A DNA stretch of 64,000 nucleotides from Rubritalea squalenifaciens DSM 18772 (GTDB lineage: Bacteria > Verrucomicrobiota > Verrucomicrobiia > Verrucomicrobiales > Akkermansiaceae): positions 845,091 to 909,090 of the forward strand of contig NZ_FQYR01000002.1 of NCBI RefSeq assembly GCF_900141815.1, read 5' to 3'. The number at the start of each line of letters is the position of its first letter. Within the stretch, counting starts at the first letter, position 1. Below, one piece after another: positions 27,463 through 36,237 of this stretch. The notes below the pieces were generated by a model. The model made no database searches, was not told where the DNA came from, and was given only the letters and a program-made list of their open reading frames with translations. The translations under genes and the position numbers were made by a program.

Positions 27463-28218
27463 GTGCCTGACAGAGAGCCATTGATCCGGGTTGAGAATGT
27501 CCACCAGAGGTTTGGTGATAACCACGTGCTGCGTGGTGTGACCATGGATGTCTATGAGGGAGAGACCTTACTGTTGTTGGGAGGTTCTGGTGGAGGGAAG
27601 AGTGTGCTGATGAAGCATTTCCTTGGGCTATTGAGCCCGTTGGAGGGAAAAGTGTGGGTCAAAGGGACGGATATTTCCCGGATGAGCGAGCGTCAGCTGG
27701 GCCCGGTGCGCAAGATGATGGGGATGATGTTTCAGAATGGGGCGCTCTTTGATTCCATGACAGTGGGGCAGAATATCGCCTTTCCTTTGCTGGAGTCTGG
27801 TCTGAAAGACGAGAAGGAGATCGAACGCTTGGTGACTGAGTCTCTGGAGATTGTCAGGCTGCCAGGTCAGGAGGACAAGATGCCGGCTGATCTGTCTGGT
27901 GGAATGCGCAAGCGCGTGGCTCTTGCCAGGGCGATCGTGGATAAGCCGGCGTGCGTGCTCTACGACGAGCCTCATGCTGGACTGGATCCTATCACGGCGG
28001 ATTCTATCGATCACTTGGTGAAGTGCCTCCAGCGTGATCATGGGATGACCAATGTCATTGTCACCCACGAAATGCGCAGTGTGTTCCGCATTGCAGACCG
28101 GATCGTCTTTCTGAAGACCGGGCAAATCTACTGGGAGGGGACTCCTGAGGAACTGCAGGCTTCTGAAGATCCTGAATTGAAGAATTTCGTTGAAGGGGAT
28201 TCGGGTGGTGAGTGGTGA
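27463..28218 (+). CDS. mlaF: MlaF-type ABC transporter ATP-binding protein
   Basis: A 251-residue ABC ATPase of the phospholipid/MCE import branch. It has Walker A GGSGGGKS, Q-loop MMFQNGALFDSMTV, signature DLSGGMRKRVALARAI, Walker B VLYDEPHAGLDPI and IVTHEM. The LSGGMRKRV and DEPHAGLDP forms are diagnostic of MlaF/Ttg2A. It would energise lipid transport between the membranes with an MlaE permease and an MlaD MCE protein. An MlaD-like gene is 2.5 kb downstream; no MlaE gene is in the window. Translation appears to start at GTG. Confidence 0.85.
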   Translation: MPDREPLIRVENVHQRFGDNHVLRGVTMDVYEGETLLLLGGSGGGKSVLMKHFLGLLSPLEGKVWVKGTDISRMSERQLGPVRKMMGMMFQNGALFDSMTVGQNIAFPLLESGLKDEKEIERLVTESLEIVRLPGQEDKMPADLSGGMRKRVALARAIVDKPACVLYDEPHAGLDPITADSIDHLVKCLQRDHGMTNVIVTHEMRSVFRIADRIVFLKTGQIYWEGTPEELQASEDPELKNFVEGDSGGEW

Positions 28219-28310
28219 AGGGTACTGATATGGAGTTGGTTGTAGGTGTTTTGCTGTCTCCGCTTTCTAATCGCCTTGCATAAACGGGTTGCTTGATTAG
28301 CTTGCTAGAG

Positions 28311-30647
28311 ATGAAACGCACTTTGATACTTTTTTCAACTCTAGTAGCAGGACTACAAGCCGACGAGTACAAGTCGGCTTTGCCTGAAAATGTTGACCGT
28401 CCGTGGGCATCAGCGGACATGTGGACCAACCCCATGGAAGACTGGCGTCTGAAGGATGGCCGGGTTTTTAATACGCATTCCGGGGGAGATCGCAGCGTGG
28501 CTTTGCTGGGCGTGGAGGTAAAGGCTGGTAAGGATTTTAATGCCAGTGTGAAGGTCAGCCAAGTCAGTGAAAAGATAGAAGGTTTTGGAGTAGTTGGCCT
28601 CCAGTTGGGCCGCCGAGGAAATTTCAATGATTACCGCGATACGGCAGTCTATGGCAAAGGCTTTGATATCGGTGTGACTGCGGACGGTAGTTTGTTCATT
28701 GGGAAAAAGTTTACCGAGACGAAAAAGGTCAATGGAGCACTGAAAGATACGACACTGGCAATCGATGCCAAGGCGGATGGTGAATTCTATCAGCTGACTC
28801 TCGTGGTTAAGGATGCGAAAGGTGAAACTCTCACTAGCGCGAGCCGTCGTGTTCACGGTAGCTGGTTGGAAGGTGGAGCCGCGTTGATCGCCCACGGTGA
28901 GAAGCTGCTCGAGCGTCCAGCAGAGCAGGCAGCTCCTAAGGCCATCGCTAAGAATAGTCAGAAGCGCGGCGGGGAATTCCGTTTCGCGTTCAGTGACGTC
29001 CAGATCTCCGGGGACTCAGTGAAGGTTCACAAGGATAGAACTTTTGGTCCGGTCATGTGGACTCAGCAGACATTGACCGAAGAGGGGAATTTGAGGTTGG
29101 TTGCTCTGATGGCTCCTGTGGGCAATGGTCCGCGCAAGGTCGAGCTACACGTGGATGGCAAGAAAGTGGCGGAAGATGAGATTGATCCCAAATCCCGTAC
29201 TGTCCGCTTTGATACCAAGGTAGACACGAGCAAAGACCATCAATATCAGGTAGTCTACCAGCAGGCCAATGGTGAAGAAGCTCGCTACGATGGGCACGTT
29301 CGCAAGATTCCGCTCAAAGGAACAGTCAAGCTGGCCGCGCTCTCCTGTAACGACTCCACTGGATTCCCTCACAATTTGTTAGTGGATAACGTGACGGCAC
29401 AAAAGCCGGATGCGATCACTTTCCTGGGTGACCAGATCTATGAGCCGATTGGAGGATATGGTCTCGTCGGAGCCCGTGGTGATGACCGCGCGGTTTTGAG
29501 CTACCTGCGTAAGTACTACATGCACGGCTGGAGCTGGGGCGGTCTCTTGAAGGATATCCCTTCGGTCACTATCCCGGATGATCATGATGTATTTCATGGA
29601 AATATCTGGGGTGACGGGGCTCGCTTGGCCGATATCAAGAAGTATGGTTTCTATGGCTGCCAAGACTTTGGTGGCTATAAGATGGATGCTGAGTTTGTGA
29701 ACGTCGTGCATCGGACTCAGACAGGAAACCTGCCTGATGGGCCTAAAGTGAAGTCTAACGAGTCTGGTATCACCGACTACTTTACCTCCTTTGTGTATGC
29801 GGGCATTGATTTCGCGGTGATTGCAGACCGCCAATACAAGTCACCACCGCGCGTACTGCTGCCAGAGGCTAAGATCCGTAACGGCTGGCCTCAGAGTGAT
29901 ACTTGGAACCCGAAGACAGATGGCATGAATGTAGAAAATGCCCGTTTGCTCGGTGAGAAGCAGATGACTTTCCTTAAAGGCTGGTCGGAAACACGTCCGG
30001 AGAATGCTCAGTTTAGAGCGGTGCTCTCGGCTTCCCCATGGACCTGTACCTCTACACTGCCACCGGACATCAAGGATGATGCCAAAGTAATCTTTGGCGG
30101 TGCTCCGAAACCAGGTGAATATCCTGAGGGCGAGGTGCCAAGAGGTGACTATGACTCGAATGGCTGGCCTCAAAACCGCCGTAACGATGCCCTGCGTCTG
30201 ATGGCAAAGGCAGGTGCGATCCATGTGAATGGTGACCAGCATCTGGGTACTACAGGCCAATACGGCATTGATGAGTTCCGTGATGGTCCTTTCTGGATTT
30301 CAACTCCAGCGACGGCGAACCTTTGGCCGCGCCGCTGGTTCCCTAACGATAAAGGCGGGAACTGGAAGGAAGGGATGCCTCGCTATACCGGTGACTACAT
30401 TGATGGCTTTGGTAACAAGATTACCATGCATGCCGTAAACAACATGGTGGATACTGAGCGCGAGCCCGCGCGTTTGTATGATCGTGCTCCAGGTTATGCG
30501 GTGATTAGCTTTGACCGTGATAAGGATCAAGTGAGCCTGGAAGCCTGGCACTACTGGGCTGGCCCTCAGCAGGCGGCTCCTGATAACAAGCCTTGCCCGG
30601 ACTGGCCAGTGATCATCGATAACAAGACCAATAAGCGGGTGAACTAA
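28311..30647 (+). CDS. exported PhoD-like phosphatase, large form
   Basis: A 778-residue protein with an N-terminal signal peptide (KRTLILFSTLVAGLQA). A beta-rich N-terminal region of about 230 residues resembles a laminin/LamG-like accessory domain. A PhoD-like metallophosphoesterase follows, with LAALSCND, FLGDQIYE, IPDDHDVFHGN and VNGDQHLG. PhoD enzymes release phosphate from diesters and monoesters outside the cytoplasm. The ATG at 28311 is preferred over an upstream TTG. It lies between mlaF and mlaD; whether it belongs to that pathway is unknown. Confidence 0.85.
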   Translation: MKRTLILFSTLVAGLQADEYKSALPENVDRPWASADMWTNPMEDWRLKDGRVFNTHSGGDRSVALLGVEVKAGKDFNASVKVSQVSEKIEGFGVVGLQLGRRGNFNDYRDTAVYGKGFDIGVTADGSLFIGKKFTETKKVNGALKDTTLAIDAKADGEFYQLTLVVKDAKGETLTSASRRVHGSWLEGGAALIAHGEKLLERPAEQAAPKAIAKNSQKRGGEFRFAFSDVQISGDSVKVHKDRTFGPVMWTQQTLTEEGNLRLVALMAPVGNGPRKVELHVDGKKVAEDEIDPKSRTVRFDTKVDTSKDHQYQVVYQQANGEEARYDGHVRKIPLKGTVKLAALSCNDSTGFPHNLLVDNVTAQKPDAITFLGDQIYEPIGGYGLVGARGDDRAVLSYLRKYYMHGWSWGGLLKDIPSVTIPDDHDVFHGNIWGDGARLADIKKYGFYGCQDFGGYKMDAEFVNVVHRTQTGNLPDGPKVKSNESGITDYFTSFVYAGIDFAVIADRQYKSPPRVLLPEAKIRNGWPQSDTWNPKTDGMNVENARLLGEKQMTFLKGWSETRPENAQFRAVLSASPWTCTSTLPPDIKDDAKVIFGGAPKPGEYPEGEVPRGDYDSNGWPQNRRNDALRLMAKAGAIHVNGDQHLGTTGQYGIDEFRDGPFWISTPATANLWPRRWFPNDKGGNWKEGMPRYTGDYIDGFGNKITMHAVNNMVDTEREPARLYDRAPGYAVISFDRDKDQVSLEAWHYWAGPQQAAPDNKPCPDWPVIIDNKTNKRVN

Positions 30648-30695
30648 GGATTTTTACCCACAATATCTCGGTGTTAGGCCGTGCAAACATTTATC

Positions 30696-30737
30696 CAAGC
30701 CCGATTTGGTGGGACGCGCTCCGCCAAATCGGGCTTG
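30696..30737. repeat. long near-perfect inverted repeat before mlaD
   Basis: Seventeen base pairs starting CAAGCCCGATTTGG and closing on CCAAATCGGGCTTG, around a short loop. There is no T-run on either side, so a classical terminator is doubtful. It begins 49 bases after the phosphatase stop and ends 31 bases before the mlaD ATG. Confidence 0.75.
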
Positions 30738-30768
30738 CAAGTATTTGGAATCAGCCGATGATGGGCGT

Positions 30769-31815
30769 ATGGGTCTGAAAGAAAAGCGCTCGGAAACGCT
30801 TGTCGGATTATTCGTGCTAGTCGGCTTGCTCGCTTTGGGTGGGCTGATTTTGCAGTTCGGCAAATTCAGTGACAAATTCAAGGGGGAGTACACGCTCTTT
30901 GTGGAATTCAAAGATGCGTCAGGTCTGATCGAGGGAAGTGAAGTGCGCATGGGCGGAGCCCGGGTGGGTAAGGTGATCAACAAGCCACGTCTGACAGATG
31001 ATTTGACTGTCATGGTCGAGCTCAGTGTGGATGAGAGGGTCAAACTGTACAAAGGGTCTGAGTTTCTGATCCAATCTGTTACTTTGTTAGGGGACAAGAT
31101 GGTTGTGGTTGTGCCTCCGGAAATTAAGAGTGAGCAATACTATGCAGATGGAGACTTCATTATGGGTGGTGGTGCCGGTGGTCTGGATGCCCTGCAGTCC
31201 GATGCTGAGTCTGTGGCGCGTGACGCACGCGGACTGATGAAGGATGCGCGTACTAGTCTCCTGAAGGTAGATGCTGCTCTGGATGACATCCGTGCTGTTG
31301 CAGGCCGTTTGAGTGAAACGCTGGAGAAGGTGAATTCTGAAATTCTGGACGACCAGAACACCAACAACCTGAGAGAGACCTTTGCCAATCTGGAGCAGAC
31401 TTCTGCAAAGTTTAAAAATGCCAGTGAGCAATTGGATCCAGTTATGCAGGATCTGCGGGGGGCTATCACTTCCGTGAAGAATGCGGCGGATTCTGCGGAC
31501 AAGACCTTTGCCTCTGCCAACGAGCAAATCAAGAAGCTGGAGCCAGCACTTGCCGAGGTGCCCGTTGCCGTGAGTAGCCTTAGTGATACCGCGAAGAAGG
31601 CTGGGGCTTTCCTCGATCAGGCTAGTTCCACGGTGGGCAAGCTTGAGGAGGGTGACGGACTATTGGGGGCGATCACCACGGATGAGGAAGTGGGGACAGA
31701 TGCCAAGACCTTCATCAAGAACCTCAAGCGCTACGGTATTCTCGGCTACAAGGATGACGAAACCAAAGACGATAGCGACGCTCGCAAGAGTCGCTATCGT
31801 GGGCCTCGCCGTTAA
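30769..31815 (+). CDS. mlaD: MlaD-like MCE-domain protein
   Basis: A 348-residue protein with an N-terminal membrane anchor (VGLFVLVGLLALGGLI) and one MCE domain (about 38-115, with FKDASGLIEGSEVRMGGARVGKV). A long helical C-terminal region rich in A/S/K/D follows, like the helical needles of MCE proteins. MlaD presents lipid between the membranes. An upstream in-frame ATG at 30706 falls in the hairpin, so 30769 is preferred. The last codons contain a perfect 11-bp inverted repeat. Confidence 0.85.
   Translation: MGLKEKRSETLVGLFVLVGLLALGGLILQFGKFSDKFKGEYTLFVEFKDASGLIEGSEVRMGGARVGKVINKPRLTDDLTVMVELSVDERVKLYKGSEFLIQSVTLLGDKMVVVVPPEIKSEQYYADGDFIMGGGAGGLDALQSDAESVARDARGLMKDARTSLLKVDAALDDIRAVAGRLSETLEKVNSEILDDQNTNNLRETFANLEQTSAKFKNASEQLDPVMQDLRGAITSVKNAADSADKTFASANEQIKKLEPALAEVPVAVSSLSDTAKKAGAFLDQASSTVGKLEEGDGLLGAITTDEEVGTDAKTFIKNLKRYGILGYKDDETKDDSDARKSRYRGPRR
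31769..31800. repeat. 11-bp inverted repeat at the mlaD 3' end
   Basis: ACGATAGCGAC (31769-31779) and GTCGCTATCGT (31790-31800) around a 10-base spacer, inside the last codons of mlaD and 30 bases from the opposing phosphatase gene's end. It could be a hairpin that shields converging transcripts; no T-run follows. Confidence 0.7.
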
Positions 31816-31829
31816 TTGCGCCGAATGAA

Positions 31830-33152
31830 TCAGGCTTGAGTGAGCTCGCCGGCCGAGAGGGAGAACTGGTACAGTTTTTTCCCGGCCATGTTGATCCAAG
31901 TAAACTCTGCTTGTTTCTGGTCTGCCTTGACAGTCATGAAGACATTGGGAGCTGGCTTGCTCCAAACTTTGGCTGGATGAGGGACATCCAGTGATTTGAT
32001 CACACTGCTATGCATAGGGGAAACCACGCATTCATGCAGCGGGTAGCCCAGGCGATCCTTACCGTAGTCGTGATGGCGACTGACGTGGATGTCGCCCGAA
32101 ATCAGCACGACGCCGGCTATTTTCTCCTTCTTGATGAATTGGAAGATTGCCTCGCGTTCTGCTGAGTAAGTTTCCCAGTGATCTTTTTCTTTGTTCCCTT
32201 TGGGGTACCACACCATGCCGGTGCAGAGAAGTTTGAAGGGGGCGTCGGAGGCTTTGAGTGATTGTTGTAGCCATTCCCACTGCTTCTTGCCGATACAGGT
32301 CTTTTGCTTTGGGTCGGCCCAAGAAGGTTCAGTCTGAGAGAACCAGCGGTCATCGATCAGCCAGACTTCCAGCGGTCCTCTACGGAAGCTGGTATAGATG
32401 CCCGCGTTGTTCTCGCCGTAGTTGGCGAGTGCATTGTACTCGATGAATGCCTTGCGGATGTTTTCTTTTTTCGGCATCAGGCCGTCTGAGTCATTCTTGC
32501 CGAAGTCGTGATCGTCCCAGGTATTCCAGAAGGGGATTTCCCGAGCCAGGGATTTGAGAGCGGGGAGCGTGGTCCAGAAGTCTCGCCGGCGCTGGCGGTT
32601 TTTTTCCAGCTTGTTGCTGTCGATGTAGGGTGAATCACCCAGTAGACAGAAGCCTTCAATCTTCTGAGCCTTGGCCTGTTTCCAGATATCATTGAACTTA
32701 TCGTTGGAGATGCAGGAGCCCATACCCAGAATGACGGGTTTGTTGTCTTCAGGGGATGCGGCGGTCTGGACGATGAAATTGGCTCCCTCAAAGAGTGGCT
32801 GACCTTGTTCATGAAGGAATTTGCCGTGGTATTCCGTATTGGCTTCCAGGCCTGTCACGGTAAATTGGACACAGAGGTCATTGTCTTGGACCGCCTTGGC
32901 TGTCAGTTGCTGGATAGTCTTCCCGCTGGAGTTTTTGAGTTCCAGGCCAATTGTCCCCTCCTTGGGCGCTCGGACGAAGCAACAGATGGTGGAGGCGTCG
33001 ATATGCCCGAGAACCGGACCTACGACTTTTCCTTTCATCAGTTCTTCGGCTTGAGCGAGTGAGGAAAGGACGGGCAGAGAGAAGGCTCCCAGCGCAGTTT
33101 TTTGGAGAAAGCTGCGTCTGGAGGTGATTGGTGCTATGTTGTCTGTCTTCAT
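31830..33152 (-). CDS. PhoD-like phosphatase with a Tat signal
   Basis: A 440-residue protein with a twin-arginine signal (SRRSFLQ, R12-R13, then a hydrophobic stretch to about 35). PhoD-family motifs follow: LGMGSCISNDKFNDIW, LLGDSPYIDSN, NTWDDHDFGKND and VLISGDIHVSRHHDYG. It is shorter than the phosphatase at 28311 and converges on mlaD. A phosphate-starvation role is typical of the family, but no PHO box could be recognised in its upstream region. Confidence 0.88.
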   Translation of the reverse strand: MKTDNIAPITSRRSFLQKTALGAFSLPVLSSLAQAEELMKGKVVGPVLGHIDASTICCFVRAPKEGTIGLELKNSSGKTIQQLTAKAVQDNDLCVQFTVTGLEANTEYHGKFLHEQGQPLFEGANFIVQTAASPEDNKPVILGMGSCISNDKFNDIWKQAKAQKIEGFCLLGDSPYIDSNKLEKNRQRRRDFWTTLPALKSLAREIPFWNTWDDHDFGKNDSDGLMPKKENIRKAFIEYNALANYGENNAGIYTSFRRGPLEVWLIDDRWFSQTEPSWADPKQKTCIGKKQWEWLQQSLKASDAPFKLLCTGMVWYPKGNKEKDHWETYSAEREAIFQFIKKEKIAGVVLISGDIHVSRHHDYGKDRLGYPLHECVVSPMHSSVIKSLDVPHPAKVWSKPAPNVFMTVKADQKQAEFTWINMAGKKLYQFSLSAGELTQA

Positions 33153-33375
33153 ATGAGATGTGAATGGTGTTGCTGCTTGTTAAGTACATCTTAAACGAGA
33201 ATAAAGTTTCACAAAAGAAACAATATTGGGTTTAAAGTGGTTTTTTCGGGGGTTGCATGCAAAAATGTGTGCATATTTCGTCAGAGGCTATTCTTTACGG
33301 TTGTAATACCAAACCACTGAAAGCTAGCCTCCATCAGTCACGTAAGACGAACGCGCATAATCAGAACAATACGAT
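33153..33375. promoter_or_regulatory. divergent promoter region
   Basis: A 223-base AT-rich gap between two outward-reading genes for exported proteins. It holds a GTTTC-acaaaa-GAAAC repeat and a perfect palindrome TTGCATGCAA (33253-33262) followed closely by GTGCATAT. These could be an operator; the regulator is unknown. Confidence 0.4.
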
Positions 33376-34428
33376 ATGAAATTCACAGCAATAACGACAG
33401 CTCTCTGTAGTCTCACCCTGCTAGGTGTGGCTCACGCTCACGAAGGACACGAGCACCCGCCAAAGGGTAAGGAAATCACGGAAGTGATTCGTACCGGTAA
33501 TGGTCAGTTCACTTATGAGACCGTTCCAGGATTTGGTAAGCTTCCAGAAAATGCCAAGCTCGGACCTACACATGGTGGAGTGGCTGTGGATAAAGATGGC
33601 CTCATTTATGTGAGTACGGATGGTGAAAAGTCCATGTGCGTCTTCAAGCCGGATGGCACCTTTGTGAGAGCCATTGCTTCTGAAGCCCGTGGTATCCATG
33701 GCATGCAGATGGTGACCGAGGGAGACAAGCAGTTCATTTACGGAGCTCAGCTCAACGCTTATGGTAACAGACAGTTGAAGGAGAAAACCAAACTGCGTGC
33801 CGTGAAGGTGGACCTGGAAGGCAATGTTGTCATGGAAATTCCCAATGAAAAGACTGGTGAAATTCAGGGGGGAACGAGAGGGATCACAGGAATTGCTGTG
33901 GCTCCAGACGGCTCTATTTTCGTGAGCATGGGCTACGGTTCTAACCTCATTCACAAGTTTGATAAGGAAGGTAAGCTGCTTAAGTCTTTCGGTGGCCGTG
34001 GTGCTGGTGAGAACAAGTTCAAGACTTGTCACGGACTCGGTATCGATACTCGTTTCGGTGAGCCACGTCTCCTCGTTTGTGACCGCGAGAACCGCCGTTT
34101 GGTTCACCTGGACCTCGAGGGTAACTGGATCGGCGTACACTCCACACATCTGCGTCGTCCTTGCTCAGTCTCATTCTTCGGTGATTACTGTGCCGTAGCT
34201 GAGCTGGAAGCTCGCGTGGTGATTCTCGACAAGAACGGCACTCCTGTCTCCTTCGTGGGGGACAACCCGAACAAGAAGCAGTGGGCTGGTTTTGGCGTGA
34301 AGCCGGAAGACCAGACTCTGGGTATCTTTACGGCGCCTCATGGCTTGAGTTTTGACAAAGAGGGCAACCTCTACGTGCAGGACTGGAATGCTACTGGCCG
34401 CGTCAGCAAGATGCAGTTGGTGAAGTAA
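33376..34428 (+). CDS. exported NHL-repeat beta-propeller protein
   Basis: A 350-residue protein with a signal peptide (ITTALCSLTLLGVAHA) followed by a histidine-rich start (HEGHEHPPKGK). NHL-like blades follow, such as GGVAVDKDGLIYVSTD, GIAVAPDGSIFVSMG, HGLGIDTRFGEPRLLVCDRENRRL and HGLSFDKEGNLYVQDWN. The fold suggests a six-bladed propeller, as in peptidyl-alpha-hydroxyglycine lyase-like proteins. The histidines could bind metal. It is probably monocistronic, with a terminator after the stop. Confidence 0.8.
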   Translation: MKFTAITTALCSLTLLGVAHAHEGHEHPPKGKEITEVIRTGNGQFTYETVPGFGKLPENAKLGPTHGGVAVDKDGLIYVSTDGEKSMCVFKPDGTFVRAIASEARGIHGMQMVTEGDKQFIYGAQLNAYGNRQLKEKTKLRAVKVDLEGNVVMEIPNEKTGEIQGGTRGITGIAVAPDGSIFVSMGYGSNLIHKFDKEGKLLKSFGGRGAGENKFKTCHGLGIDTRFGEPRLLVCDRENRRLVHLDLEGNWIGVHSTHLRRPCSVSFFGDYCAVAELEARVVILDKNGTPVSFVGDNPNKKQWAGFGVKPEDQTLGIFTAPHGLSFDKEGNLYVQDWNATGRVSKMQLVK

Positions 34429-34450
34429 GCCTAGCTGATTACTTTTTCAG

Positions 34451-34484
34451 GAGGCGCTCCACGGTCTGGTGGGGCGCCTTTTTT
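34451..34484 (+). terminator. terminator after the NHL-repeat gene
   Basis: AGGCGCTCC/GGGGCGCCT stem (34452-34460 and 34471-34479) followed by Ts to 34484. Confidence 0.9.
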
Positions 34485-34556
34485 GTGCCCTAGTTGTTAT
34501 ATCTGTATGACAAATTTCAGCTTGATTCTCTAAGTTTATGGTGTAATGAGATAGCT

Positions 34557-35543
34557 ATGAAAACGAATCAGGTGGTGGTATTATCGGCGATATTTTGTGG
34601 TTTGTGGCCATGGATAGCAGTAGCAGCCGAGCGGCAATGGACGAGCAAGGCGGGAACCAAGGTGGAAGCTGAACTGATTCAGCAGAATGGCGATGTGGTG
34701 ACCCTGAAGATGCAAAACGGTCGAGAAATTCAGGTGAAGGCCTCTGATCTGAGTGAGGCGGATCAAGCGTTTCTGGAGGGGCAGAAGAGTCAAACTGCGG
34801 AGGTGGTCAGTGGTTCTCAGAAGAGATTGCCAGTGTTGGCCAGCGGTGAAGGTAAGGGGCTGTACGCTCTCTACCGCGGTGATGACTATGTGGCGAGAGT
34901 GAGCAAGTCAGGGAGCATGAAGATCCATCCCATCGTGGATGGTAAAGTGAATGAGAAATGGTTCATCAGCATTGATGTAGATATCTATGAACAACAGGCC
35001 AATGACCGGGAGAAATTCTGGTTTGAGAGTTTTGAAGACTATGCCCAAGCAGCAGAGAACCCCTCACAAGTCCGCTTTGTCGGTACCAGGCGCGGAGGTA
35101 CGACCTGTGAAGTGATCTATGGTTTTGAGAAAAATGCGGTGACCACCTGGTTTCGTGCAGACCCGAGCCAAGAACTCCAGTCAAAGGACAATATGGTGTA
35201 TCGAGTACGCCATTTCGTGGGTAAAACCACGGACATGGACGCCAGTGAAAAGTTTTCCAAGCGTTGCCGGGTGAAGCAGGAAATGATCGACGGGAACAAG
35301 CGGAAATATAATTTCTGGGAGACGCTGAAATTTGGAGGTGAAAGTAAGGAGATAGAGATCGACGGCCCGATGCTCGGTAAACACAAGATGGTGTTTAAGC
35401 GTGGTGGCAGTGAGTCGGTCAAATTCTCGCCCTACCAGTATGGGGAGTCACCGCTATCCGGCGGTTTTGCGATCTACATGTACAAGCCGGATCCAACAAC
35501 CAAGGATCACGACGCTGAAAAAGTCACGATTACCATCAAGTAA
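34557..35543 (+). CDS. exported SHD1-domain protein
   Basis: A 328-residue protein with a signal peptide ending around VAAAER. An SHD1-like domain follows (about 20-75): RQWTSKAGTKVEAELIQ, VVTLKMQNGREIQVKASDLSEADQAFLEG. The remainder is beta-rich and not assigned. SHD1 domains are frequent in exported proteins of Planctomycetes and Verrucomicrobia. The ATG at 34557 is chosen because the signal peptide starts there. Its end overlaps the end of pxpA by eight bases. Confidence 0.75.
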   Translation: MKTNQVVVLSAIFCGLWPWIAVAAERQWTSKAGTKVEAELIQQNGDVVTLKMQNGREIQVKASDLSEADQAFLEGQKSQTAEVVSGSQKRLPVLASGEGKGLYALYRGDDYVARVSKSGSMKIHPIVDGKVNEKWFISIDVDIYEQQANDREKFWFESFEDYAQAAENPSQVRFVGTRRGGTTCEVIYGFEKNAVTTWFRADPSQELQSKDNMVYRVRHFVGKTTDMDASEKFSKRCRVKQEMIDGNKRKYNFWETLKFGGESKEIEIDGPMLGKHKMVFKRGGSESVKFSPYQYGESPLSGGFAIYMYKPDPTTKDHDAEKVTITIK

Positions 35544-36237
35544 GCGCGTTGATGGCGATGCGTGCCATTTCTTGGCTGTTAGGCGAATCTGAGTGGATGC
35601 AGAGAGTGTCAACAGTTACCGGGAGGGGATTGCCGTCCACGTCCTCGAGGGTTCCTTTTTGGTCAAGCTTTTCGATCCTAGCCTTGATTTGATCTAGGTC
35701 GTGAATGTGAGCATTGTCAGAGTCCCGCGGTACCAGCTGGCCATCGGGGAGATAGTTTCTGTCTAAAAATGCTTCTTGGAGAATGGGGAGATTCCTATCC
35801 TGAGCGGCTCTAGCTACAGCTCCACCCGCGAGACAAACGATTTTAGTATCGTGACTCGCTACATAGTCTAGCAGCGTATTACGGATTGAGGTATCTTGTT
35901 CACTAAGGTGGTAGAGGGCGCCATGGAGTTTGATGTGGTGCAGATAAGCACCGGCATCGAGGTAGAATTGAATTTGGTTCTCTATCAGGTGGACAAAGTC
36001 TTCATGAGTGAAGCCCATGGGTAGTGTTCGGCCCTTGTTCCCCATGATGCCGGGATGAGCTCCGGTCAGGACGCCTTTTTGGCGGGCTAGGCTGTCACAA
36101 TACTGGATAGTTTCCTTGCTGCCTGCATGGCCTCCGCAGGCGATGTTAGCCAAGTGGATATGATCCATCAGGCTGGCTGTCTTCTCGGAGGTTTCCCATT
36201 CGCCGAGATCGCAATTGATGAGGATATGTTTAATCAT
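35536..36237 (-). CDS. pxpA: 5-oxoprolinase subunit A (LamB/YcsF family)
   Basis: A 233-residue protein with the LamB/YcsF motifs INCDLGEWET and ANIACGGHAGSKETI, TGAHPGI, and HIKLHGALYHLS. PxpABC hydrolyses 5-oxoproline to glutamate with ATP. The ATG (36235-36237) overlaps the pxpC TGA in an ATGA junction, so translation is coupled. The gene order is pxpB-pxpC-pxpA. Confidence 0.92.
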   Translation of the reverse strand: MIKHILINCDLGEWETSEKTASLMDHIHLANIACGGHAGSKETIQYCDSLARQKGVLTGAHPGIMGNKGRTLPMGFTHEDFVHLIENQIQFYLDAGAYLHHIKLHGALYHLSEQDTSIRNTLLDYVASHDTKIVCLAGGAVARAAQDRNLPILQEAFLDRNYLPDGQLVPRDSDNAHIHDLDQIKARIEKLDQKGTLEDVDGNPLPVTVDTLCIHSDSPNSQEMARIAINALT

